A DNA stretch of 64,000 nucleotides from Hanleya hanleyi (taxonomy: Eukaryota > Mollusca > Polyplacophora > Lepidopleurida > Hanleyidae), in assembly GCA_036873755.1 (NCBI GenBank), contig JAVTVY010033732.1, positions 80,455 through 144,454 of the forward strand. The letters run 5' to 3'. How positions within the stretch are numbered: the stretch's first letter is position 1; each line of letters opens with the position of its first letter. Under the pieces are notes generated by a model, which worked only from the letters and a program-made list of their open reading frames with translations, did not search any database and was not told the DNA's origin. This document shows positions 11,700-19,890 of the stretch, one piece after another. The translations under genes were made by a program, and so were the position numbers.

Positions 11700-13267
11700 G
11701 CGATACCAACGTGAAATTACGTTTCACTGACGTTTCACATTAATTCGCTTGGCGCTGGAGCAAAGCAACGGCTCTATAAACCGTTCCAATTTGAGACTCG
11801 CTACTCTCGGGGTCTCCGTCAGGATTGTAGATCTTTTGGTCCGTGTTTTGAATCGCTCCGTTTCATGGTGGTATATTTGTGGATTTGTGTTTTTCGTTTG
11901 GATTCTCATACTGTGATTTCGTGAACGTGTCGTCAAACTGTATGTGAAATGTTTGTATTCTGTGGATTTGCTATGCCTTGAACGTTGAAACTTTCATCAG
12001 TCTAGCTGACATTGTGTTTTCAGGCTGGAGCTATTAGGTGGTGTCTTGTTCGTGTACCTGCTTCGTGCTCATTATTATTTATTGTGTCTATGACATACAT
12101 TTGCATCTTAGCCATTAAAATTGCGTGTGCTGATTTGCCTGCCTTCTAACCGTTCTCCTGTACCGTTTCGTTTCGTCTATCATGCTGACAAATAACAGTA
12201 ACTGTTTAGGGAGAACGGCGAGACTGTCAATCACAGTTCCTTGTCGTTTGGCGGGCTGTATACAACAGACTTTTGTTAATTCGTTGACTGAGCAGAAAAC
12301 GGGGTAGAAGAGATGGAGACATCGAATATCCGTGAATGGTTCGCGACATTCTTTTCTACATCTGTTACGGATCGAGTTGAATGGTGTGCTGTTTTGGCCC
12401 TCAACGGGTTTAACGTAGAATTGTCCTCGTTCGCTGCTCGTGGAATATTACAGTGGCGGTCCACTGTATAGCTCCTTTCGTTGACGATGAAGATGTGGAT
12501 TTTTTAGTGATTTTGGTAAAGTGTTAGGAATCGAACGGGAGAGAGCACCGTTTTCGAGTTTGAAGGAGATATGCGAAGTGTTATTTGTTAAAAGATACGG
12601 ATCAGCTGGACATTTTGCCATATCAGACGGAATTCGACAAGTGCAAAATGCTGAGTGTTGTTCCCGGGAGTGAGATGGAACGGAATGTTTCACATCCGAG
12701 CCGTCTTTGCGAAGCCGTATTCTGTTGGAGATGTCAGGCTTGACATGGCCCTGCTGTGGTGTCTTACAATCGCGTAGAGCAGATGGAGATTGATCGTGAT
12801 ACCACGAAGAAAGGTGGGATGACTGTGGCTGGTGAGAAATCCTTTGAAAATATGGGAGTTCAGGAAGACTGTTTGATTGTTGAATGGCGCAGAAGTCAAG
12901 GTGAGGAGGCGCGGACTGGAAGTAAGGGACGGGAGAAGGTGCAGACTGTTCAAGCACGTGAGATGCAGACTTGTGTGCGTAAAGAGAAGGTAACTGTTCA
13001 AGTCATGCGCGAGGCTGTCAAAATTGTGCGAGAAAGTGAAGGAGGTGAGTTGAAAATGCTGAACATGTCGCCTACTCATCTGGATCGGACCCTCGAGATC
13101 CTCCCCAAGCGATGTGTGTTCTTCGACAGAAGAAATGGATGTCCGGGTCCCAATCCATAGACTGGATCGCCCTAAACATCATTCGCGGACTCCCCATTGA
13201 AAGAAGAAGAGGAAGATGATGATCTCTCCTCACGAGAGCATGGACAGTAAGGTTCTTCAGGTGTTGA
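11700..13267 (+). pseudogene. Decayed transposable-element ORF1-like region, left of the Polinton
   Basis: From about 12,310 the plus strand reads pieces of a basic, charged protein broken by stops and shifts: a stretch with ALNGFNVELSSFAARGILQW, then IERE, SLKEICEVLFV, FAISDGIRQVQ, and a 134-codon frame at 12,756-13,160 rich in Arg, Glu and Gln. The layout recalls the gag-like first ORF of LINEs, with a possible 5' UTR at 11,700-12,300, but no zinc knuckle survives intact and the call is weak. The last readable frame runs up to the Polinton target site and continues on the other side of the element. Confidence 0.35.
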
Positions 13268-13273
13268 GACGAT
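13268..13273. repeat. Polinton target-site duplication, left copy
   Basis: GACGAT directly precedes the element end AGTAGTAGG. The same six bases directly follow the right end CTACTACT at 26,983-26,988. Six base pairs is the usual Polinton/Maverick duplication length. Confidence 0.95.
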
Positions 13274-13323
13274 AGTAGTAGGTAAAGCGTAAATTGATGT
13301 CCGTTGACCTCAGAAATTTGCAT
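13274..13323. promoter_or_regulatory. Putative protein-primed replication origin, left end
   Basis: The terminus is AGTAGTAGG, a trinucleotide repeated at the extreme end, as needed for the sliding-back initiation known from adenovirus. An exact octamer motif ATTTGCAT lies at 13,316-13,323, that is 43-50 bp from the end; in human adenovirus 2 the Oct-1/NFIII site occupies about the same place. A second octamer is at 13,419-13,426. The function is inferred from sequence and family knowledge. Confidence 0.5.
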
Positions 13324-13949
13324 ATTTTGTGGAGGTCACGTGGAGGTCACACAGCCAATGAGAAGCGAGTATTTTGACCTCTGACCAAAAAGCTACCTCC
13401 AGCACAGGAGAGTTCCAAATTTGCATATCACGTGACCCAGGTCAAAGATGTATTCCTCCGCGGTGATGCGGTCATGTCTGGCGGTGATTCGGTCTGCTTC
13501 CGCGGAGAAAAAGTAGTCCCTAGATAAAATGGTCCGATGGGGTCGAGTGAGGTATCAAAGTGAAGCTTATGTGAAGGGGCATCTAATGGGCTGGGTGGTG
13601 GTGGGTTCAAAATGGCGGCTGTGGGTGGTGGTGGGTTCAAAATGGCGGCGCAAGGGAGCAAACGAGGCGGTGGGGAGGTCACGGGGAGAAAAAACCCTCA
13701 CATTACCCTAAAAAAACCTCTAAGCCATATAATAATAATAAACATAATCTATAGGTGTTGTACCATGTTAATAGGATCAGTCTAGCATCTGTACCACCCT
13801 AGGGTCGAGCGTTTATTGTCCCGTGTATCTCCGCAGAAAATCAACAAACAAAATGGCGGCTCCAGGATGGTGTGGGGACCCCTTTCCACATCACGGCGTC
13901 GATCATAGCGCCATCTGCACACACTGACGCAAGGGAGACAACTCGTGTG

Positions 13950-14552
13950 GCCCAAGGGTATGGAAATAGCCGTGTTGGAGCTAGGGGAGTTACTACTGGT
14001 CCAGTGGGGTCGAGTGATGTATCAATGTGAAGCCTATGTGAGGGGGCATCTGATGGGCTGGGTGTGGGGTTGAACTAGCGTCATTCTGCGCATGCGCGGT
14101 GGCCCAAGGGTATGAAAATAGCCGTATTGGGAGCTAGGGGAGCTACTAATGGGCCGATGGGGTCGAGTGAGGTATCAAAGTGAAGCTTAGGTGAAGGGGC
14201 ATCTAATGGGCTGGGTGTGGGATTGAACTAGCGTCATTCTGCGCATGCGCGGTGGCCCAAGGGTATGAAAATAGCCGTGTTGGAGCTAGGGGAGCTACTA
14301 ATGGGCCGATGGGGTCGAGTGAGGTATCAAAGTGAAGCTTATGTGAAGGGGCATCTGATGGGCTGGGTGTGGGGTTGAACTAGCGTCATTCTGCGCATGC
14401 GCGGTGGCCCAAGGGTATGGAAATAGCCGTTTTGGAGCTAGGGGAGCTACTAATGGTCAAATGGGGTCATATGAGGTATCAAAGTGAAGCATTCGTGAAG
14501 GGGCATCTGATGGGTTGGGTGTGCGGTAGGAATATCATTCTGCGCATGCGCA
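13950..14552. repeat. Left-TIR tandem subrepeats with NRF1-type palindromes
   Basis: Four units of about 150 bp, each with GGCCCAAGGGTATGGAAATA, GGAGCTAGGGGAG, GGTCGAGTGAGGTATCAA and GGGGCATCTGATGGG. Each ends in TGCGCATGCGC(G/A), at 14,087-14,098, 14,240-14,251, 14,392-14,403 and 14,541-14,552. This matches the NRF1 consensus YGCGCAYGCGCR exactly. Confidence 0.85.
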
Positions 14553-14732
14553 GACGCAATGCGGAGCTCTCGTCCAATCAGAAGCGAGTATTTCAAATCC
14601 GTCACAGAGCTCTCGTCCAATCAGAAGCGAGTATTTTGACCCGGTGCATTATGGGACATATCCAAGATGGCGGCACGTATGTTCAAGATGGCGGCACATC
14701 CGGTGTCGAATGCGCAGGTCACGTGGGGGTTG

Positions 14733-14747
14733 TGACGTCACTTCCGG
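14733..14747. promoter_or_regulatory. CRE/ETS composite motif, left TIR
   Basis: TGACGTCACTTCCGG combines a full CRE palindrome with an ETS core. CACGTG lies just upstream. The mirrored site is at 25,056-25,070. Together with YY1-like AAGATGGCGGC at about 14,660 and 14,685, this has the make-up of a TATA-less animal promoter. Confidence 0.5.
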
Positions 14748-14784
14748 ATTTTTTCAGAATGCTCAAACACACGACCTCCAACTT

Positions 14785-14885
14785 TCCCGGCCCCGGCCCC
14801 GCCCCGGCGCCCAGCAGCGCGCGCGCGGGTTCTCCGGCCGCAGCGCGCGCGTCATCCCCGGCAGTGCCCGCGCGCGCGCGGGTCA
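14785..14885. promoter_or_regulatory. CpG-dense 100-bp block
   Basis: An almost pure G+C stretch of CCCCGGCCCC, CCCCGCCCC (Sp1/GC box) and runs of CGCGCGCG, found just inside the left TIR and not mirrored on the right. Alternating CG runs could adopt Z-DNA. It may be a promoter island or an insertion. Confidence 0.4.
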
Positions 14886-15021
14886 AAAGGTCATAGGTCA
14901 CCTCCAGGTCAGACGGTCCAATGTCCAATGAGACAATGTTGCGGCATCGATATAGTCAGAGCTTGAACCCCAAAAAGGGGATTGTAAATGAACCTGGGAA
15001 GGATGGGCAGGTCCATTTGGA

Positions 15022-15098
15022 CCAATCAGCGGTCGAGAAAAAAGAGCCAATCAGCGGTCGAGAAAAAGAACCAATCAGCGGTCGAACAATCAGCCAAT
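15022..15098 (+). promoter_or_regulatory. Array of four CCAAT boxes
   Basis: CCAATC(A/G) begins at 15,022, 15,047, 15,071 and 15,094, spaced 23-25 bp, three of them in the repeated context CCAATCAGCGGTCGA. Spacing near two helical turns fits NF-Y clusters. No gene is read rightwards from here in this copy, so the target is unknown; a lost gene or the element end are possibilities. Confidence 0.5.
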
Positions 15099-15267
15099 CG
15101 AATTGGGGTACTCACGGTGTGCTTTCGCTGACGTCCGCGCCTACATCTGGGTTCTTGTACACCCGGGTAATGTTTTCTGGACATGGATGGGTTACCTTTG
15201 GCTCCATTCTAGGCCACTGATTGGCTAATACGGTGTTCAAAGCCAGTTTCATGCATTATGCTCATAG

Positions 15268-15640
15268 AACTTATAGTCATAAACTTAATCTATACGTGTT
15301 GGACGAGTCTCTTCACTCACCGTATACACGTACCTCAATGAAATGCCCGCTCCAAACCTAGACCAAAAACAAGTCCTTGGTCTGTAGGCTGATTTCATTG
15401 GCTCTCTATTTTTACTATAGTGCTCTTGCATTCTAACCTTGATGGGTTACCTAGAACTTATAGTCATAAACATAATCTATACGTGTTGGACGACTCTTCA
15501 CTCACCGTATACACGCACCTCAATGAAATGCCCGCTCCAAACCTAGACCAAAACACGTACTTGGTCTGTGGGCTGATTTCATTGGCTCTCTATTTTACTA
15601 TAGTGCTCTTGCATTCTAACCTTGATGGGTTACATTTTGG
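15268..15640. repeat. Direct tandem duplication, about 185 bp, two copies
   Basis: Copies at about 15,268-15,452 and 15,453-15,640 share ACTTATAGTCATAAAC, CTATACGTGTTGGACGA, CTCAATGAAATGCCCGCTCC and TCTAACCTTGATGGGTTAC, with a handful of substitutions and small indels. Non-coding, between the left TIR and the 3' end of the minus-strand gene block. Confidence 0.85.
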
Positions 15641-15747
15641 CCCCATCCTACACCACTGATTTCAGTTTGACTGAATCTCCATATTGGGCATTGATGCATT
15701 ATGAATAAAACACACAAGACAGGGTTTTTTGGTGAGATCTCATTTTT

Positions 15748-15753
15748 TTTATT
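15748..15753 (-). terminator. Polyadenylation signal of the minus-strand virion block
   Basis: AATAAA on the minus strand, 158 bp beyond the protease stop codon. It is the first canonical signal downstream of that stop and follows the hairpin repeats. It would serve every gene of the packed block if that block is polycistronic. Confidence 0.6.
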
Positions 15754-15794
15754 CAGTGAACAACAACAACGTGAGAACAACCACGTGAAAACTG

Positions 15795-15930
15795 AAGCCC
15801 AGAACAAGGGGCTTGTAATTAATTGAAGCCCAGAACAAGGGGCTTGCACATTGAAGCCCAGAACAAGGGGCTTGTAAACTTAAGCCCAGAACAAGGGGCT
15901 TGTAATTAACTTAAGCCCAGAACGGGGCTT
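15795..15930. repeat. Five tandem short hairpins at the protease 3' end
   Basis: AAGCCCAGAACAAGGGGCTT recurs at 15,795, 15,826, 15,854 and 15,882, and an 18-bp version at 15,913. Each has a 6-bp stem (AAGCCC/GGGCTT). Spacing is 28 or 31 bp. The last copy overlaps the final codons of the protease gene, so the array looks like repeated duplication of the gene's own 3' end. Confidence 0.85.
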
Positions 15931-16384
15931 GTACATTGAAATGATGGGCGGCCCAGTCATAGACGAGTACATCGCGGTCCTCGGCCTGGGGGTACTCGTC
16001 AAACATCTGTACGATGGTAGATAAGGGTCTTCCCCGGCATCGATGGTACAGGTAAAACAAGCAATATTGTCCGCACACGCCACTGGTCAGGCTTTGCAAC
16101 GTTTGACTGTTCCAACACCACGTCTCTGTGCCTTGATCCATGAAGTCTGTTAAATCGGGATGGAGGGGTGGCAGGCCGTACGGGTCAAAGTATTCGCCCT
16201 GCTGTTCTGTCAAGTACACGGCCACCCAGTGTTCACCGGGCCGATCCATCGGGTCCGTGTTGAGAACGTAAGCAGCAGGATACATACGGTCTAATGGGAA
16301 CACATCTCGGGCGAACACCCCTTGAAAGACCATACGTGTCTCTGGGTCATTCTCCAGCACGGTGGTTATCTGGTCTGTATCCAT
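15911..16384 (-). CDS. Adenain-type cysteine protease (Polinton PRO), 157 aa
   Basis: Virion maturation protease that would cleave capsid precursors. The catalytic set of the adenovirus protease family is visible: His52 in EHWVAVYL, Asp67 in YFDPYG, a Gln in the WNSQTLQS segment (94-97) and Cys108 in the box GVCGQYCLFYL (CGxxC). Length is close to that of other adenain-like enzymes. I chose the ATG at 16,382-16,384 because it lies 1 nt after the capsid-protein stop (TAACATG); the open frame extends to 16,444, but that would overlap the capsid gene. The final codons coincide with the last unit of a hairpin repeat that continues 3'. All key residues are present and the frame is intact, so the enzyme may still be functional. 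Confidence 0.9.
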   Translation of the reverse strand: MDTDQITTVLENDPETRMVFQGVFARDVFPLDRMYPAAYVLNTDPMDRPGEHWVAVYLTEQQGEYFDPYGLPPLHPDLTDFMDQGTETWCWNSQTLQSLTSGVCGQYCLFYLYHRCRGRPLSTIVQMFDEYPQAEDRDVLVYDWAAHHFNVQAPFWA

Positions 16385-16385
16385 G

Positions 16386-17696
16386 TTAGGTGGAGAAGTC
16401 ACACAGGACGTTGCGCGCCTTGTCCACTTGAATGATGTTGTCAAACTCGGCGTAGCAGATCACATTGACGGTGGTCGCCAGGGCTCGTGCAAAGTGGATT
16501 TCCAACCGTAAGTTGCCTTGCTTGGCCAGGGCCAGCTGATGGTCGTTCTCTAAGGTGGGGGTCAGATCGAAACAGAACAACGTGTATCCGTTCGCGTAGT
16601 CCTCCCGACTGATCATATTCCCTTCGTCCTGGTTGATTTGACCTGTGGCTGTAAACAGGCTCTGATAGGCTCGAATGAAATTCCTCCGCCCAAAGTTCGG
16701 TGTTAAGGCCGTGGCTGGCACCTGTTGTCCATCCACATGCAGGGCCACAAAATTGATGCCGAAATGTTGAAAGTCAAACGGATTCTCTGGGTAGGCTCCG
16801 CTGAAACTGGTATTTTCCACACAGGCCAGGATCAATCGCTTGGGTAGTTCCCCCAGGAACAGGTTTTCTTTGTTGGCGCCCATATTTCCAGCAGGCACAG
16901 AGAACACTTTGGTTTGTACACGTCGGATAGGGTACTGGGCTGGTTTTGTTTCCAAGGCTTTCATGTGTCCCAATTGAACGGCTGGATTCGGTTTCACTTT
17001 TCGGACATACAGTACTGCGTCTTGGATGACAATCTTATAGTCCGCTGCATGCCCCTCTACGTTAGTGGCCATCAAGGCGAAGGTCGGAGGCGCCCGTATC
17101 AGTCGGATTTTGATGGGGATCTTGTTCAAGAGGTACCGGTCTTGCATGAACATGTCTGCGTGCAGTCGACCCATCATATCCACCGAGGCACTGTTCGCAG
17201 TGAAAGCCTGCCGTTTGTTATATCCCCCATTGTCCACCGTGTCCATGTGCTCGGGCGTGTCCTTGTAGAATAAAGCGGTTGTCAGCTGAGATTTTTTAGC
17301 CTCTCGGCCATACGACAACAGTGTCTCGATGTAGGCTCGATAGGGGTACGTGTTGGTGGAGTCACTGATGAGTTTGTCGCTGAGAAAAATATCCACCTGC
17401 TGAAACATCGAGTGCAGCCAGAGATTCGTCGGGCCCACCGTTGCTTGGTCAACGATTCTGGTGCCAGCTCCATTGACCACCTTGGCTTTCACATACAAGT
17501 AGGTATGGGCTAAATCCACATAGGCCGTATCCGCATTACTGATGGTGAACTCGATGGGCCCGGTTTCGTTGATGCTGGAGAGCGGGAGATGCTCCACCCA
17601 TAATCCTTGTTCGACACTGGTCTGTGTGGGCGGCACGGTCCACAAATCAAATTCACTGTTGGTGGAGGGGCAGGACTCGGCGTGGATTAAGGACAT
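16386..17696 (-). CDS. Major capsid protein, double jelly-roll type, 436 aa
   Basis: The largest structural gene of the element, directly upstream of the protease in the usual Polinton neighbourhood. The protein starts MSLIHAESC, has the segment WLHSMFQQVDIFLSDKLI near residue 90 and further beta-strand-like alternation to a LRLEIHFARAL strand near the end. No membrane segment is seen. It belongs to a family annotated in many invertebrates by similarity to nematode F54H12.2, which I take as the hexon-like capsid protein of Polintons and adintoviruses; this identification rests on family knowledge and gene order, not on a catalytic motif. The ATG follows the preceding stop by 3 nt. The frame is complete with no internal stop. 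It is shorter than adenovirus hexon, as usual for Polinton capsid proteins. Confidence 0.75.
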   Translation of the reverse strand: MSLIHAESCPSTNSEFDLWTVPPTQTSVEQGLWVEHLPLSSINETGPIEFTISNADTAYVDLAHTYLYVKAKVVNGAGTRIVDQATVGPTNLWLHSMFQQVDIFLSDKLISDSTNTYPYRAYIETLLSYGREAKKSQLTTALFYKDTPEHMDTVDNGGYNKRQAFTANSASVDMMGRLHADMFMQDRYLLNKIPIKIRLIRAPPTFALMATNVEGHAADYKIVIQDAVLYVRKVKPNPAVQLGHMKALETKPAQYPIRRVQTKVFSVPAGNMGANKENLFLGELPKRLILACVENTSFSGAYPENPFDFQHFGINFVALHVDGQQVPATALTPNFGRRNFIRAYQSLFTATGQINQDEGNMISREDYANGYTLFCFDLTPTLENDHQLALAKQGNLRLEIHFARALATTVNVICYAEFDNIIQVDKARNVLCDFST

Positions 17697-17699
17697 GTT

Positions 17700-18107
17700 T
17701 TAAGAAAAGATATCCTTTGTCTTCTTCGATGTGCGTCGTCGCTGGGTCGGTCGTCGACTGGTGCGTGGTCTCGGTGGGGCAGCTCTTTTATTCCCTACGG
17801 TGCGTTGTGCTTTGGCCACCAAGACGCCTCCCGCTTCTTTGGCCCGCCGTTTCAAGGATTCTTTGGGTGCCGTACCCCCCAAGACATCACCGGCCACTTG
17901 CAGTCCACTGCGTACCGCTTGTTTGCCGATTGCTTTCACCCCACGCGTCACCAAGGGCAGGAACGTTTTCACAATGCTGCCGAGTATGTTCCCCAGTCCA
18001 TGTCCTCGTTGCATGCGTGCACCGCTAAAGACCGGAAAGCCACCCCCGGCCTGTTGGGCATAATAGTCGGCATAGCTGCGTGCATCGCACTCGTAAGGTA
18101 CTTTCAT
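17700..18107 (-). CDS. Basic virion core/minor protein, adenovirus pX/pVI-like, 135 aa
   Basis: The amino-terminal third has a glycine-rich patch (QQAGGGFPVF) followed by an amphipathic stretch with GNILGSIVKTFLPLV, the type of segment that acts on membranes in adenovirus pVI and pX. The last 40 residues are very rich in Arg, Lys and Ser (for example RRPTQRRRTSKKTK), suiting DNA binding inside the capsid. Gly-Gly and Gly-x-Gly positions near residues 20-40 are plausible protease processing sites, not proven. The start codon overlaps the penton-like stop (TAATG), and the stop is 3 nt from the capsid ATG. Intact. Confidence 0.65.
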   Translation of the reverse strand: MKVPYECDARSYADYYAQQAGGGFPVFSGARMQRGHGLGNILGSIVKTFLPLVTRGVKAIGKQAVRSGLQVAGDVLGGTAPKESLKRRAKEAGGVLVAKAQRTVGNKRAAPPRPRTSRRPTQRRRTSKKTKDIFS

Positions 18108-18895
18108 TATGCAAAGTGGGGAGCACGTGCTTGTCGAAAATGAAGTGTCAGCACCACTTTTCCTCGTTCGAATGCCACCGGTCGTCCCGTGTCATCTCTT
18201 ATATCCACCGTGATCGTGTTGATGTCAGTTTGTCGTACGGGCAAGTAGAGCATGTGGGTGAAACTGTGGGTGACTTGACCTCCATACGTCTTTTTAATGG
18301 GGACCACCCGTAACAGAGGTGTGTTGATATCGCCCACGATGTGGTTGTCCACCACGTCCGAGTAGACGTAGAGTCCGTACATACCCGACTTCATATCCAT
18401 CGGGATCTCGCCATGGTGTTCGGTGGGACCAGCGAACGTCTTTAGATCGAAACCCAGCATTTGCTGTAGGATAGGACTCAGTACGACACTCGCCTTGCCG
18501 GTGACGATAAGCTCTGCCTTGTCGTTGTGTGCGTTGTAATCGAAGTCCACGTGATTCTTGAAGGGATAGGCTTTCATGGGTTTTGAAGTATTCGTCACCT
18601 CCCGTAGAGCCTTATAATGCAACAGTCTTGACAGCCCACCCATGAACTCTTTGGGGGTATCGTATTGGCCTTCGGGCAGGGTGAGTCGGGTGTTTTTGCC
18701 TTCGTAGGTCACCTCGTACCACACTTCATTGGCTCGCACGTTGTACCACGAGTAAGGGTATTGGATATCCACCAGGCCACATTCCCACCGGCCAGGTAAA
18801 TGCAACGGTTGCGGTAACTGGGTGACGTACTTGGCCACGGTGTTGTCAGGAAACACATCCAGCGAACTGTTACTGGGTAGGGTGAGGTAAAACAT
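18107..18895 (-). CDS. Penton-like minor capsid protein, 262 aa
   Basis: Predicted single jelly-roll protein for the capsid vertices. It begins MFYLTLPSNSS and has early the segment WECGLVDIQYPYSWYNV. Then come alternating strands and the late segment THSFTHMLYLPV before a C-terminal strand VVLTLHFRQA. This pattern and the location upstream of the pX-like and major capsid genes fit the Polinton PX/penton protein. It is free of stops and has no membrane helix. Its stop TAA shares a base with the next ATG. The start follows the preceding gene by 33 nt. Identification is by family knowledge and position. Confidence 0.7.
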   Translation of the reverse strand: MFYLTLPSNSSLDVFPDNTVAKYVTQLPQPLHLPGRWECGLVDIQYPYSWYNVRANEVWYEVTYEGKNTRLTLPEGQYDTPKEFMGGLSRLLHYKALREVTNTSKPMKAYPFKNHVDFDYNAHNDKAELIVTGKASVVLSPILQQMLGFDLKTFAGPTEHHGEIPMDMKSGMYGLYVYSDVVDNHIVGDINTPLLRVVPIKKTYGGQVTHSFTHMLYLPVRQTDINTITVDIRDDTGRPVAFERGKVVLTLHFRQARAPHFA

Positions 18896-18928
18896 GGCGA
18901 CTGAGCTGTCCTGCTGCTGCTGTTGGTT

Positions 18929-19473
18929 TTAATAGGTGTTCCAGGCCTTGGGCGGTTGTGTCCGGCGTCGTGTTCGTCGCGTTGACTTGCTACGTGTCAC
19001 GGCTCTGGAGATGTGGGGTGTCCTGATCGAGGGTGGTTTTTTAAAGGTTTGAAAAGAAGGTGCCCGTTGTGGTGGTGGTGGAGTTTTGGGGGGTGACTCC
19101 GGTTCCCAGTCGGCTTCCCAAGGTTGTGGTGAGAGTCGTGGTGCACGAGTCGGTGAGTCACGCTGCATAAAGGCCCAGCGGTGGGGGTTCCCCACCAATT
19201 CCTGTGGTACATGCATGTCTTTCAAGCCTTGAGCGAAGACCTCCCATCCTCGAGGATCCGTGTGCGATCTGCGTTGACGCATCAGATCATTCACTAAATC
19301 CGTCATGTGGGTCCCCGGGACCACCTGATTCTGTACCAGGAGTTCGCCTTTATCATTCCAAGTCATTTTAGGATTCTGTTTCATCCGTTGTAATACCAGG
19401 CCAGCTTGTTTCTTGAACGATGCAGGTACACTCTTCAGCACTTCGTCTTCCACCCACTGTGGGGCTGTGGGGC
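18929..19473 (-). CDS. Conserved Polinton protein of unknown function, carboxy-terminal part in shifted frame
   Basis: About 180 codons, with no ATG near its open start: the frame opens after a TGA at 19,523-19,525 and the first usable codon is GTG. The readable protein includes EDEVLKSVPASFKKQAGLVL, then KMTWNDKGELLVQNQVVPG and WEVFAQGLKDMHVPQELVGN. The tail is proline-rich, then strongly basic. I recall this pair of blocks as the second half of a single protein in related elements, with the 19,473-19,790 frame as the first half. Here they are in different frames, so the gene is either frameshifted or read by programmed shift. Function unknown. Confidence 0.6.
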
Positions 19474-19790
19474 TACCCCTGGTAATGGCGGCTGTTGGAA
19501 CGGTGCTGAGGTCGGCGGTCTGTCACGTGGTGGTGGTGGTGGTGTGGTGGTGGTGCTGTTGCTGGGGTAGAGCGAGTTTTGTATTGGTCCATGAACGTCA
19601 TGTACCGTTGAAGCGTCTCATTGTACCGTTGTACTTTCTCACTGTCGCTTAACCCCGGTCTCTGTAAGATCTGTTGCATCTCTCCATCGAGGCTGTTTAT
19701 GGTCTTCACCGTAGGTGGGACAGGGTAGGGTGATTGGAGGTTTTGCAGGAACCGTGGTTCGACGAGGACCATTTTTTTCGTGTGGTTCAT
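19473..19790 (-). CDS. Conserved Polinton protein of unknown function, amino-terminal part
   Basis: 105 codons from the ATG at 19,790, with the motif VEPRFLQNLQ, then MQQILQRPGLSDSEKVQRYN and a Tyr-rich helix. The frame passes through a (CCA)n run read as six histidines and stops at a TAG. The continuing frame needs a +1 shift somewhere between about 19,522 and 19,476. The start ATG overlaps the preceding stop as ATGA. The break could be a 1-bp insertion in this copy or a true frameshift signal; comparison with sister copies would decide. I do not know the function. Confidence 0.6.
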   Translation of the reverse strand: MNHTKKMVLVEPRFLQNLQSPYPVPPTVKTINSLDGEMQQILQRPGLSDSEKVQRYNETLQRYMTFMDQYKTRSTPATAPPPHHHHHHVTDRRPQHRSNSRHYQG

Positions 19791-19890
19791 TGTCGGCCGA
19801 AGAGTCCACCCAATACTGGACCCAACACGGAAGCGGCCAACGGTGCTAAGATGGCCCCGAGAAAGCCGCCTTTCTGTAACACCTTTTTAC
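19787..19890 (-). pseudogene. Small hydrophobic Polinton protein, carboxy-terminal remnant
   Basis: The frame ends KKVLQKGGFLGAILAPLAAS, then a short Gly/Leu-rich tail up to the stop at 19,787-19,789. In related elements a protein of about 100-130 residues ends in this Lys-rich, Gly-Gly-Phe, Leu/Ala/Pro-rich manner. Here only the last third or so is left. It is joined directly to the ATPase amino-terminal half, in another frame, so one deletion probably removed the end of the ATPase and the start of this gene. Confidence 0.55.

Larger units (their letters stand above)
13274..14747. repeat. Polinton left terminal inverted repeat
   Basis: Matches the reverse complement of 25,056-26,982. The inner edge is at the CRE/ETS-like sequence TGACGTCACTTCCGG. 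It contains four tandem subrepeats of about 150 bp between about 13,950 and 14,550, and a 50-bp duplication with CTCGTCCAATCAGAAGCGAG at about 14,570-14,640. The arm is 1474 bp against 1927 bp on the right; the difference lies in subrepeat number. Confidence 0.9.

Noticed and set aside
13428..13711. Proline-rich and Trp/Gly-rich ORFs in the Polinton TIRs, mirrored at 26,545-26,828
   Set aside because: Both strands are open because of the GC-rich repeat; the mirrored copies reflect the inverted repeat, and no promoter or family similarity supports them.
14417..14928. ORFs across the left TIR edge and CpG block
   Set aside because: They join repeat, TIR and CpG block arbitrarily; overlapping frames on both strands are due to high GC.
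16914..17473. Antisense ORFs within the capsid gene
   Set aside because: Shadows of a long coding frame with biased codon use; no promoter or start context.
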